Position numbers and translations under genes: made by a program
Assembly (NCBI RefSeq): GCF_052072235.1
Contig: NZ_CM125436.1
Location: forward strand, 1,048,001-1,112,000
Direction: 5' to 3'
DNA length: 64,000 nt
Source: Brevibacillus_D fluminis_A
GTDB taxonomy: Bacteria > Bacillota > Bacilli > Brevibacillales > Brevibacillaceae
Shown here: piece by piece, positions 26,302 to 33,494 of the stretch
Layout: each line of letters begins with the position of its first letter
How positions within the stretch are numbered: position 1 is the first letter of the stretch
The notes under the pieces: generated by a model
Database searches by the model: none
Told to the model about the DNA's origin: nothing
Seen by the model: only the letters and a program-made list of their open reading frames with translations

Positions 26302-26319
26302 GGCAATCGGGATTTGGTG

Positions 26320-26355
26320 AAAACGGATGGGAGAGCATGCTCCCCATCCGTTTTT
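26320..26355 (+). terminator. Terminator of the deo-like operon
   Basis: Arms AAAACGGATGGG and CCCATCCGTTTTT with a short loop containing AGCATGCT. Confidence 0.88.
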
Positions 26356-26427
26356 GGCGTGGTCGCCCAATCGATCGGTGCCAGGGCAGAACAGCTGAAA
26401 GCGATTGTGGCCCGGTTCCATGCGTAA
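26356..26427 (+). pseudogene. C-terminal remnant of a chemoreceptor
   Basis: The frame reads GVVAQSIGARAEQLKAIVARFHA then stop, which is the typical end of a methyl-accepting chemotaxis protein (alanine-rich helix ending in LxxxVxxF). The rest of the gene is missing, yet its own terminator still follows. It points to a deletion joined to the deoC terminator. Confidence 0.5.
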
Positions 26428-26433
26428 GCAGAC

Positions 26434-26466
26434 AAAAAAACAGCCGTTTTTTTCGGCTGTTTTTTG
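26434..26466 (+). terminator. Terminator between deoC and the MBL hydrolase
   Basis: Hairpin AAAAACAGCCG / CGGCTGTTTTTT. The flanking A and T runs make it bidirectional, so it also serves the convergent MBL-fold gene. Confidence 0.88.
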
Positions 26467-26486
26467 CATGTGAGTCGTGACGCGGA

Positions 26487-27164
26487 CTAAACGGAAAGGT
26501 TTTCGGCAATTTCCTTCAAACGCGCCTTGATGTCTCCTGTGCAGACGCCGCCATGGTACGCGATCACCGTTTCGATGTCGAGATCAAGCAGCTTGATGAT
26601 CGATTGCAGGGCCGCCGCTTGATCCAGCGTAAACTGAGGATCGAACGGCATCAACACGCCGTCCTGTGCTGTCAGGGCATCGCCCGAGATCAGCGTTTTG
26701 CTCGGGATATGGTACAGCGAAATGTGGTCCGGGGTATGGCCAGGCGTGTAAATGACCTGAATCCCCCCGGCGTACGGCAAGATGTCGCCGTCCTGGAGAG
26801 CTTTGTCCACCTTCACGGCCGGGGCGATGGCTCCGCTTTTGAGCAGCGGAATTTCACCGGCGAGGTAAGGGATAGCCACCTCATGGGCAAGGACTTGCAC
26901 CCTTCCATCGGAGACTGCGACAAGATCAGGCAAGCTGCCGATATGGTCGCGGTCTTGATGGGTAATGATGATTTTGGTCAGCTTTTCAAAAGGGAGCGAC
27001 TCCCGGGCGAGGACAGAGCGGATAAGCTCCAGCTGTCCGGCGACACCGGTATCCACCAGCACCGTCTCCTGTTCATCCCACAGCGCAGCCGTATGGACGA
27101 TGAATGGAGAGTCCGCACCGATGTTCATCTCCAGTTTGATCACTTTGATTCCTTGCGTTTGCAT
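26487..27164 (-). CDS. Metallo-beta-lactamase-fold hydrolase
   Basis: 225 residues. The metal motif THQDRDHIG (HxDxDH) and the later PGHTPDHISLYH and SGDAL match glyoxalase II-like MBL hydrolases. No signal peptide, so cytoplasmic. The substrate is not predictable; candidates are thioesters or lactones. The start at 27164 has GGAGG 11 bases upstream. Longer in-frame starts upstream give a low-complexity, non-conserved extension and are rejected. Transcribed away from mntH. Confidence 0.87.
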   Translation of the reverse strand: MQTQGIKVIKLEMNIGADSPFIVHTAALWDEQETVLVDTGVAGQLELIRSVLARESLPFEKLTKIIITHQDRDHIGSLPDLVAVSDGRVQVLAHEVAIPYLAGEIPLLKSGAIAPAVKVDKALQDGDILPYAGGIQVIYTPGHTPDHISLYHIPSKTLISGDALTAQDGVLMPFDPQFTLDQAAALQSIIKLLDLDIETVIAYHGGVCTGDIKARLKEIAENLSV

Positions 27165-27458
27165 CAAAACGTGCACCTCCACGATGTAGCGATTTCGAAC
27201 ACGGTAACATTCCATCTGTATATACGCAATTCCTCCATGCCGATGCGGAAATCGCAGGTTTGCGTACCCAAGGCTAGATTGTGTGGAACCAGCGGGCTTG
27301 AGGGAAGCAAAGCACTGATGATCATCGAGCAATCGATCGATCTTGTCCTGCATGGCTGTTCCAAAATCCGGAATTCCGCCCGTTTCGCATCGAGCTGTGC
27401 GGGAGCAAACAGGCGAAGCAGCTTTGCGGTTCATAAGGTTGACCTGACAACAAAAAAG

Positions 27459-27473
27459 TTTCCTTTGTGCAAA
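27459..27473. promoter_or_regulatory. Candidate MntR box 1 upstream of mntH
   Basis: TTTCC-N5-GCAAA, which reads TTTGC-N5-GGAAA on the other strand, the pattern I recall for Bacillus MntR sites. It lies 126 bp before mntH. Confidence 0.4.
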
Positions 27474-27550
27474 AATATGTTGTTCATGCATCTTTTTTGT
27501 AGTAGGCTAATAGCATATACGGAGTGGAGGTTATTTTTTTTAGTCAAAAA

Positions 27551-27566
27551 GTTTCCATGGGGAAAC
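27551..27566. promoter_or_regulatory. Candidate MntR box 2 upstream of mntH
   Basis: A palindrome GTTTCC-ATGG-GGAAAC in the leader, 33 bp before the mntH start. It shares the TTTCC/GGAAA arm with the first box. The rest of the 430-bp gap has no visible gene. Confidence 0.45.
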
Positions 27567-27598
27567 ATATTTGTCCGAATGAAAGAAGGGTGGTAAAC

Positions 27599-28933
27599 AT
27601 GGAAGCGGTGAAAACAAAAGAAGGGTGGAAACGGGAGAGGAGCACGCCGAGCTTGCAGGAAGTGTACAAATCGATGGCTGTTCCGACGCTGGGCAGCTCA
27701 TTCCGCAAGTTCCTCGCCTTTGCGGGCCCGGGCTATTTGGTGGCGGTCGGGTATATGGACCCGGGGAACTGGGCGACGGATTTGGCTGGAGGGGCGATGT
27801 TCAATTATTCCTTGCTCTCCGTCATTTTGATTTCGAATATGATGGCGATTTTGCTCCAGTCGCTCACGGCGCGTCTCGGCATTGCGACTGGGCGCGATCT
27901 GGCACAGGCGTGCCGGGACCACTACAGCAAGCCGGTCAATTTCGTCCTCTGGCTGCTGTGCGAGCTGGCGATTGCGGCGTGCGACCTGGCGGAAGTGATC
28001 GGTTCGGCGATTGCGCTGCAGTTGTTGTTCGGGCTGCCGCTGATTTACGGCGTGCTGCTAACCTCGCTCGATGTCATGCTCGTGCTGTTTTTGCAAAACA
28101 AAGGCTTCCGCTACATCGAGTCGATTGTCATTTCGCTGATTGTCATTATCCTGATCTGCTTCGGTGCGGAAATGATCTTCTCGAAACCCGATATCGGCGG
28201 GATCTTTGGCGGTTTCGTCCCGCGTGCAGAAATTTTGCAAAACCCGGAAATGCTCTACATCGCCTTGGGCATTCTCGGCGCCACCGTCATGCCGCATAAT
28301 CTCTACCTGCACTCCTCGATCGTGCAGACGCGCAATTATGAGGAGACGGAGGAAGGGAAGCGCTCCGCGATCAAATTCGCGACCATCGACTCGACTGTCG
28401 CGCTGACCATCGCTTTGTTCATCAATGCGGCCATTCTGATTTTGTCGGCGGCTACCTTCCATACGACGGGCCACACGGAAGTCGCCGAAATCCAGGATGC
28501 CTACCAATTGCTCACGCCTTTGCTGGGAACGGGGTTGGCCAGCGTTCTGTTTGCTGTGGCGCTGCTGGCTGCGGGTCAGAACTCGACGTTGACCGGCACG
28601 CTGGCAGGTCAGATCGTGATGGAAGGCTTCCTGAACATCCGGCTGAAGCCGTGGATTCGCAGGCTCATCACACGACTGATCGCGATTGTTCCGGCAGTCA
28701 TCGTCGTTGCCGTCACGGGAGAGAAAGGGACCGGCGATCTGCTGATTTTAAGCCAGGTGGTTCTGTCGCTGCAGCTTTCGTTTGCCGTCATTCCGCTCGT
28801 GATGTTCACCACCGACAAGCGCAAGATGGGCGCGCTCGTCGCACCGAAATGGGTGGCTGTCCTCTCCTGGATCGTCGCGGTTATCATCGCGGTGTTGAAT
28901 GCATATTTATTGTACGGGACTTTCTTTTCGTAG
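27599..28933 (+). CDS. mntH: NRAMP-family manganese/divalent metal transporter
   Basis: 444 residues with about 11 membrane helices. The helix 1 motif MDPGNWATD carries the conserved Asp-Pro-Gly-Asn metal site, and helix 6 has GATVMPHNLYLHS with its Met-Pro-His. It imports Mn2+ (perhaps Fe2+) with protons. The start at 27599 follows GAAGGGTGG; the reading frame is open further upstream but overlaps the palindrome. MntR-like boxes suggest repression by manganese. Confidence 0.95.
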   Translation: MEAVKTKEGWKRERSTPSLQEVYKSMAVPTLGSSFRKFLAFAGPGYLVAVGYMDPGNWATDLAGGAMFNYSLLSVILISNMMAILLQSLTARLGIATGRDLAQACRDHYSKPVNFVLWLLCELAIAACDLAEVIGSAIALQLLFGLPLIYGVLLTSLDVMLVLFLQNKGFRYIESIVISLIVIILICFGAEMIFSKPDIGGIFGGFVPRAEILQNPEMLYIALGILGATVMPHNLYLHSSIVQTRNYEETEEGKRSAIKFATIDSTVALTIALFINAAILILSAATFHTTGHTEVAEIQDAYQLLTPLLGTGLASVLFAVALLAAGQNSTLTGTLAGQIVMEGFLNIRLKPWIRRLITRLIAIVPAVIVVAVTGEKGTGDLLILSQVVLSLQLSFAVIPLVMFTTDKRKMGALVAPKWVAVLSWIVAVIIAVLNAYLLYGTFFS

Positions 28934-28952
28934 GAAGCGGGGGGGCCGTGAA

Positions 28953-28995
28953 GAAAGAGCCGGGGCTTTTTGCAAAAAAGGGCTTCGGCTTTTTG
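28953..28995 (+). terminator. Terminator after mntH
   Basis: An imperfect hairpin between GAGCCGGGGCTTTTT and AAAAAGGGCTTCGGC, ending in CTTTTT. Confidence 0.65.
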
Positions 28996-29189
28996 CATAC
29001 AGCCGACAAGCTCGATGAGTGCGCTATGGAGCGCAATGGCTTCGAGAAGGTAAGATTGATAGGCTTTTCCAATATGGGCGCATGAGTAAGCAGTGAACGA
29101 ATTCTCGAATCAGGAGTGAGATCCCTGAGGGCAAGCTTGCGCAGCAGGGGCCTCCGCAAATGTTTTGGGACGTTATAGGTAAGGGTTCT
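28996..29189. other. Unassigned intergenic stretch
   Basis: 194 bases between the mntH terminator and the first of the nuclease-like genes. It contains a small hairpin GCGCTATGGAGCGC, but no ribosome site and no family I recognise. A minus-strand open frame crosses it and the terminator and is probably accidental. Confidence 0.4.
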
Positions 29190-29678
29190 TTAAACGATGC
29201 GTTCGTCTACTGGAGTGGTTAAAAAGCCTTTGATCGTTTCTTCAAATGTAAAAAGCTCTAGGATGTGATAGTTTTTGATTGAAATGTTGATTCCGTATTC
29301 GGGCTTGCTCGTTTGTCCAGGCTTGTCATAATTTCGATCCACAAAAACTTCGTTAGGGGCTTTCCACGCTTGAGAGGGGATTAAGAAGAAATCTGGCATC
29401 TGGCCCTCTTTGAATATCAGAAGAGCCATGTACAAGTTGGGATTGCAAATATTGAACTTGCTCTTTTGAGCAAAAACGTATCCCGTTCCCCTCAATGATT
29501 TGACCTGAATTTCAGAGAACCGTCCCAGTCTGTCTTTTATAATGAAGTCAATTCCTCGATCGTCGACCTCCGACGAAAATACCTCTAGTCCGTAAGATGC
29601 GAATTCCATCTTGGCGAAATATTCAGCATACTTTCCTAGTTGTAATGAGTTGAGTACAGCCCAATTCATATTTGGCAT
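29190..29678 (-). CDS. PD-(D/E)XK-like protein of unknown function
   Basis: 162 residues. VDDRGIDFII followed by RFSEIQVKSLRG gives the D-x(n)-(E/Q)xK pattern of restriction-endonuclease-like folds (QVK in the second motif, as in Mrr-like enzymes). The N-terminal LQLGKYAEYFAKMEFASYG helix fits the first helix of that fold. Second gene of a two-gene unit, 32 bp after its partner, with GGTGA before the start. More AT-rich than the surroundings, suggesting transfer. A role in DNA cleavage or defence is inference only. Confidence 0.65.
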   Translation of the reverse strand: MPNMNWAVLNSLQLGKYAEYFAKMEFASYGLEVFSSEVDDRGIDFIIKDRLGRFSEIQVKSLRGTGYVFAQKSKFNICNPNLYMALLIFKEGQMPDFFLIPSQAWKAPNEVFVDRNYDKPGQTSKPEYGINISIKNYHILELFTFEETIKGFLTTPVDERIV

Positions 29679-29710
29679 TCATAATCACCTTTCTTCATGG
29701 CATTAAATTT

Positions 29711-30355
29711 TTATTCTACTCGGACAGTTCCGGATTCGTTTACCCAATAGATTTGAAACGGCAAGGAATCTTTGAGCCATCTAATACGTGGGGCTAAATT
29801 TTCGTATGTAGTGAAACCATCCGGGAGGGCTATGCCAAGTTGTATCGCTGCGTTTTCTCCATGGTAAAGGATCAGATCGAAGATTACCTCAGAAAACCAG
29901 TGACGAGCTTGGGTGTGCTGGCTCTTTTCAGGATATCCCTTAACGCTTATCCATAAGTCATTGCCGTCTTTTGAAGCAACAATGTCTTTTCCAGATGTAC
30001 GCGAGGCTGTATCCGCGACGCTTCGAATTGTGAAGCCATTGAATACGAGATGATTTACAACCTTACTCTGAATGTTTCCTTCCCAGTACCAAGCAGATTT
30101 TGCTGAATCTATTTTTGGTGGATTTATGATTTTAACTGTTTTTGATTCATTTCCATCGGGTAACCGACTAGTCGTTTTTGTTTTGTGACAATGATCGCAA
30201 ATTCCTTGATACCGATAGATTATTGACGATTCACTGAGTGAGCGGCAAATAGAGTAGACAGTTTGTCTCGGTACCACATTGGAGGAGAGAGATAAACAAT
30301 CGTCACATAGAGTAGCATGTAGTAAGGAAGAAAGGATCTTATCTTTATTCGTCAT
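29711..30355 (-). CDS. Zinc-ribbon plus endonuclease-like-fold protein
   Basis: 214 residues. The N-terminal 60 residues have CDDC and CDHC pairs, a probable zinc ribbon. The C-terminal half has a restriction-endonuclease-like core: a helix (QSKVVNHLVFNGFTI), SGKDIVAS, then DLWISVKGYP. The second motif reads SxK where ExK is usual, so activity is doubtful unless an acid comes from elsewhere. GAGGAGGG precedes the start. First gene of an AT-rich two-gene unit with the protein above. I do not recognise a named family. Confidence 0.65.
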   Translation of the reverse strand: MTNKDKILSSLLHATLCDDCLSLSSNVVPRQTVYSICRSLSESSIIYRYQGICDHCHKTKTTSRLPDGNESKTVKIINPPKIDSAKSAWYWEGNIQSKVVNHLVFNGFTIRSVADTASRTSGKDIVASKDGNDLWISVKGYPEKSQHTQARHWFSEVIFDLILYHGENAAIQLGIALPDGFTTYENLAPRIRWLKDSLPFQIYWVNESGTVRVE

Positions 30356-30475
30356 TTAAGCCCTCCTCAAACAACATTTCTTTGAATCTATTATAGCAAA
30401 GTCTGTTACCCAATTTACCCAAAAGGAGGCGGCTTCGCGTGGAAACCGTCTCTCTTTGTATTGGTGCTGCCTTTT

Positions 30476-31345
30476 TTACCGATAGATCAGGCATCCTCTC
30501 TTTTCCAGCTCAAACAAGCATGGTGTAACCTGCAGGTGATGGTTCCAGCGAAGGTCCAGCTTTTCAAGTCGTTCCAGCTTAAGGATGGCATCCGGGATCA
30601 CCTTCAAATCGTTGTCACGCAAATCCAGCTCAATGAGATTGGCCGCATCGCCGATTTGCTCCGGCAGCTCTGTCAGCCGGTTGGTACGCAGGTTGAGTCG
30701 ATGCAGCTTTTTCAAGCCTCCAATCGATTGCGGCAGTTCCGCGATCCGGTTGTTGCTCACATCGAGAATGCGCAGATCGGTTACATCGCCAATCGTTTCA
30801 GGCAAACGTGTCAGGCGATTGCCGTACACATGAATCTCCCGCAGGCAGCGGATCGACGAGATCGACTCGGGCAAGGCTTCAATCTGGTTGTTGTAGAGGC
30901 GCAGTTCAACGAGGCTTTGCAAATCGCCCAGATTGGCGGGCAGTTCGGTCAGCATGTTGTCTGTGACGTTCAAATACTTGAGTCGGCGGAGCTGGCATAA
31001 TTCCGCCGGGATGCGCTCGAATTGATTGTTGCTCAAATAAAGGAAGGAATCGAGCTTTTGCAAGGCGCCGATTTCTTTCGGCAGCTCCCGCATCCGATTG
31101 TGTCCCAGGTCGAGCATCCGCAAGTTTTGCAAGTGTTGGATGCTCGGCGACAGCGTCTCGATTTCATTCCCTGCATAATTCAACACTTGCAAATCGGACA
31201 GGCGGTAAACATCCTCCGGGATTTGCTTGATCCGGTTGTTGTACAGGCTCAGCTCGATCAAATGGTCCAGCGCAAAAATCTCATCTGGCGTTTCCGTCAA
31301 GTTTTGTCCGTCTAAGTTGCGTTTGGTTTCGTTCGTTCCAGTCAT
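30476..31345 (-). CDS. Leucine-rich-repeat protein
   Basis: 289 residues made almost wholly of 11 LRRs of 23 residues (one of 24), consensus LxxLxxLxLxxNxLxxLPxxIxx, after a short N-cap (RNLDGQNLTETPDEIFA). There is no signal peptide or membrane segment, so it is a cytoplasmic horseshoe scaffold. Function is probably protein binding; nothing in the neighbourhood names the partner. The start at 31345 has GGAGCGG upstream; an ATG 6 codons earlier is possible. Confidence 0.85.
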   Translation of the reverse strand: MTGTNETKRNLDGQNLTETPDEIFALDHLIELSLYNNRIKQIPEDVYRLSDLQVLNYAGNEIETLSPSIQHLQNLRMLDLGHNRMRELPKEIGALQKLDSFLYLSNNQFERIPAELCQLRRLKYLNVTDNMLTELPANLGDLQSLVELRLYNNQIEALPESISSIRCLREIHVYGNRLTRLPETIGDVTDLRILDVSNNRIAELPQSIGGLKKLHRLNLRTNRLTELPEQIGDAANLIELDLRDNDLKVIPDAILKLERLEKLDLRWNHHLQVTPCLFELEKRGCLIYR

Positions 31346-31387
31346 TCGCGTTCCGCTCCCCATCTACCGTGTTTTTCTTTCAGGCTT

Positions 31388-32815
31388 TTACAGCATCCGC
31401 CCCAACCGCCTGATCCCTTCGACAATTTCACTCTCCGCCGGACATGCATAGGACAGCCGGATGAACCCGGGCTCTGCTCCGTAAATGGTGCCAGGCATGA
31501 ACAGCACACCGTGAGCGATTGCTTTTTCGATCAAATCTTGATCCGCAATCGGCTTTTTCAGCTGGCACCAGATGGAATAACCGCCTTTGGGATGATTCCA
31601 GGAGGCTTTGTCGCCGACATGCTCGCTGAGCGCCTGTCTCATGAGATCGCGTCGTCTCGTCAGCGCGGTCTTCAGCTGCTGCACGTGTCCACGCCAGTCG
31701 GCTTTTTGCAAATAGGCGGTCAACAGCTGCTGGGACAGTGTGCTTGTGCCGTGATCGATCTCTTTTTTCGCATCGGCCATCCGCGAGATGACGGAAGGCG
31801 GCGCGACGACCCAGCCGATCCGCAGGCCCGGTGCGACGGTTTTGGAAAAGCTGCCGATGTGCACGACAAGCCCGTTTCCTTTGTTCAGGCTGACCAGCGT
31901 TGGCAGCGGCGGCGGCGCATCATCCAGGCGGAGCGCGCCGTATGCTTCATCCTCGATGACCGGGATGCGGATTTCCTCGCAAATGGCCAATAGTCGCTTC
32001 CGCCGCTTCAGGGACAGGACGGTCCCGGTCGGGTTTTGGTAGGTCGGATTGGTGATGACGAGTTTGATCTTGTGTTTGCGATACAGCTGGATGACCTGTT
32101 CCGGTTCGAGCCCGTCGGCATCGACCGGCAGACGGAACAGGCGCAGCCCGGCGGAGGGGAAGACTCCCAGCGAATACATATAGGAAGGTCCCTCCAGCGC
32201 AATCGCGTCCCCGGGGCGGAGCAGGCACTGCGTAATCAGATGCAGCGCTTGCTGGGCGCCGGATGTGATCAGGATTTGATCGGGAGTGGCGACAATCCCG
32301 TGTTCCTCGCGCATGTAGTCGCAGAGGGAGAGGCGCAGCGCTGGATCGCCCTCGGGCGGCAGGTAGCCGAGCAGGCGGGTAAGCGGCAGCGTATGCATCG
32401 TCTCTTGCAGCTCGTGATGGGGAAACAGCTCGGGATTCATTTCGCCGCCGTTGAACGCGATGATGCCGGGACGGGCGGTCGCCTCACGAATCCGTTTGAC
32501 CAGCGGCTGCGTCGGGATAAAGGTTCCGCCGTTCGTGTAGGCGAACCAGTTGGGCTGCCGTTGGGCCACGCCCCACAGGTGCTCGCTGACCCGTGTGCCG
32601 CTGCCCTGGCGGGAATGGATCAATCCCGAGGCGCGCAGCTCAGCATATGCCTCCGTGATCGTGCTGCGGTTCACTTGCAGCTGCGCCGCGAGCAGCCGTT
32701 CGGTAGGCAGCGGGGAGCCGGGCGGGTACGTGCCGGTAAAAATGCATTCTTCAAAATGACGGACGATTTGGCGAAACAGCGGCTCATCGCTCGTCGGGTC
32801 GAGCATCCAGTCCAT
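31388..32815 (-). CDS. MocR-type regulator (GntR HTH fused to aminotransferase fold)
   Basis: 475 residues. Residues 1-80 are a GntR winged helix (TGTYPPGSPLPTERLLAAQLQVNRSTI); the rest is a fold-type I PLP aminotransferase domain with NPTYQNPTG and the SFSKTVAPGLRIG Schiff-base lysine. MocR proteins use PLP or its adducts as effector and often control the divergent neighbour, here a GNAT gene. A longer in-frame N-terminus (to 32980) is rejected because AAGGGGGA lies before the ATG at 32815. Confidence 0.92.
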   Translation of the reverse strand: MDWMLDPTSDEPLFRQIVRHFEECIFTGTYPPGSPLPTERLLAAQLQVNRSTITEAYAELRASGLIHSRQGSGTRVSEHLWGVAQRQPNWFAYTNGGTFIPTQPLVKRIREATARPGIIAFNGGEMNPELFPHHELQETMHTLPLTRLLGYLPPEGDPALRLSLCDYMREEHGIVATPDQILITSGAQQALHLITQCLLRPGDAIALEGPSYMYSLGVFPSAGLRLFRLPVDADGLEPEQVIQLYRKHKIKLVITNPTYQNPTGTVLSLKRRKRLLAICEEIRIPVIEDEAYGALRLDDAPPPLPTLVSLNKGNGLVVHIGSFSKTVAPGLRIGWVVAPPSVISRMADAKKEIDHGTSTLSQQLLTAYLQKADWRGHVQQLKTALTRRRDLMRQALSEHVGDKASWNHPKGGYSIWCQLKKPIADQDLIEKAIAHGVLFMPGTIYGAEPGFIRLSYACPAESEIVEGIRRLGRML

Positions 32816-32850
32816 CGAAATCCCCCTTGCGATCGTTTTTTTCATGATAA

Positions 32851-32882
32851 ATTGGCTGGACAAAAAAGTCACCAATTGGTTG
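32851..32882. promoter_or_regulatory. Direct repeats in the MocR/GNAT divergent region
   Basis: ATTGGCTG (32851-32858) and ATTGGTTG (32875-32882), 24 bp apart, with an overlapping inverted AATTGG/CCAATT. MocR regulators commonly bind spaced direct repeats, and a TACAAT (32906-32911) for the GNAT gene lies just downstream. Confidence 0.45.
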
Positions 32883-32945
32883 TGCGCGCCCAAAAAATCG
32901 TTTGCTACAATGGCAGAAAGACAAGGGAAAAGGAGAACGAATCCG

Positions 32946-33425
32946 ATGACGACCAGCAAGGACATGTGGAGGAAAGGCACTTATACGATCTCGACTGACA
33001 AGCGATTTTTGCAGGAGGACGTGATTTACGGCTATTTGCATGAAAAGTCGTATTGGAGCAACGGGATCGATCGGGAAGTGGTCCGACGTTCCATCGAGCA
33101 CTCGGCGTTTTGCTTCGGCGTCTTTCAGGGGGAGCCGGGAGCGGCGGATTGCAGACAGGTCGGCTTTGCCCGGGTGATTTCCGACTGCGCCACGTTCGCC
33201 TATCTGTGCGATGTATTTATTTTGCCTGAGCATAGTGGCGGCGGGTTGGGCAAATGGCTGATGGAAGTGATCACGCAGTATCCGCCGACTAGCGGTGTGC
33301 GGCGCTTCCTTCTGGCGACGCGCGACGCGCATGGGCTGTACGCCCAATACGGCTTCGAACCGTTGGCAGCGCCCGAACGTTATATGGCGATTTCGCGCAG
33401 TCAGGCCACATTGCCAGAACGGTGA
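32946..33425 (+). CDS. GNAT-family N-acetyltransferase
   Basis: 159 residues. The acetyl-CoA motif is DVFILPEHSGGGLGKWLME, followed by RFLLATRDAHGLYAQYGFEPL, the usual C-terminal beta-bulge and GF motif. It acetylates an amine of a small molecule or protein. AAAAGGAGAA lies before the start at 32946. Divergent from the MocR gene and its most likely target. Confidence 0.9.
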   Translation: MTTSKDMWRKGTYTISTDKRFLQEDVIYGYLHEKSYWSNGIDREVVRRSIEHSAFCFGVFQGEPGAADCRQVGFARVISDCATFAYLCDVFILPEHSGGGLGKWLMEVITQYPPTSGVRRFLLATRDAHGLYAQYGFEPLAAPERYMAISRSQATLPER

Positions 33426-33494
33426 TGGACAGACTATTCCAAATTCGTTACCATACCAGAATGGAACTAAAATTTTGGTAAGGTGTGTGGCAGC

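Noticed and set aside
26553..27596. 347-codon plus-strand frame over the MBL-fold gene and mntH leader
   Set aside because: It runs through an antisense gene and regulatory palindromes and shows no conserved motif.
28884..29159. 91-codon minus-strand frame behind mntH
   Set aside because: No ribosome site, crosses a terminator, and no family.
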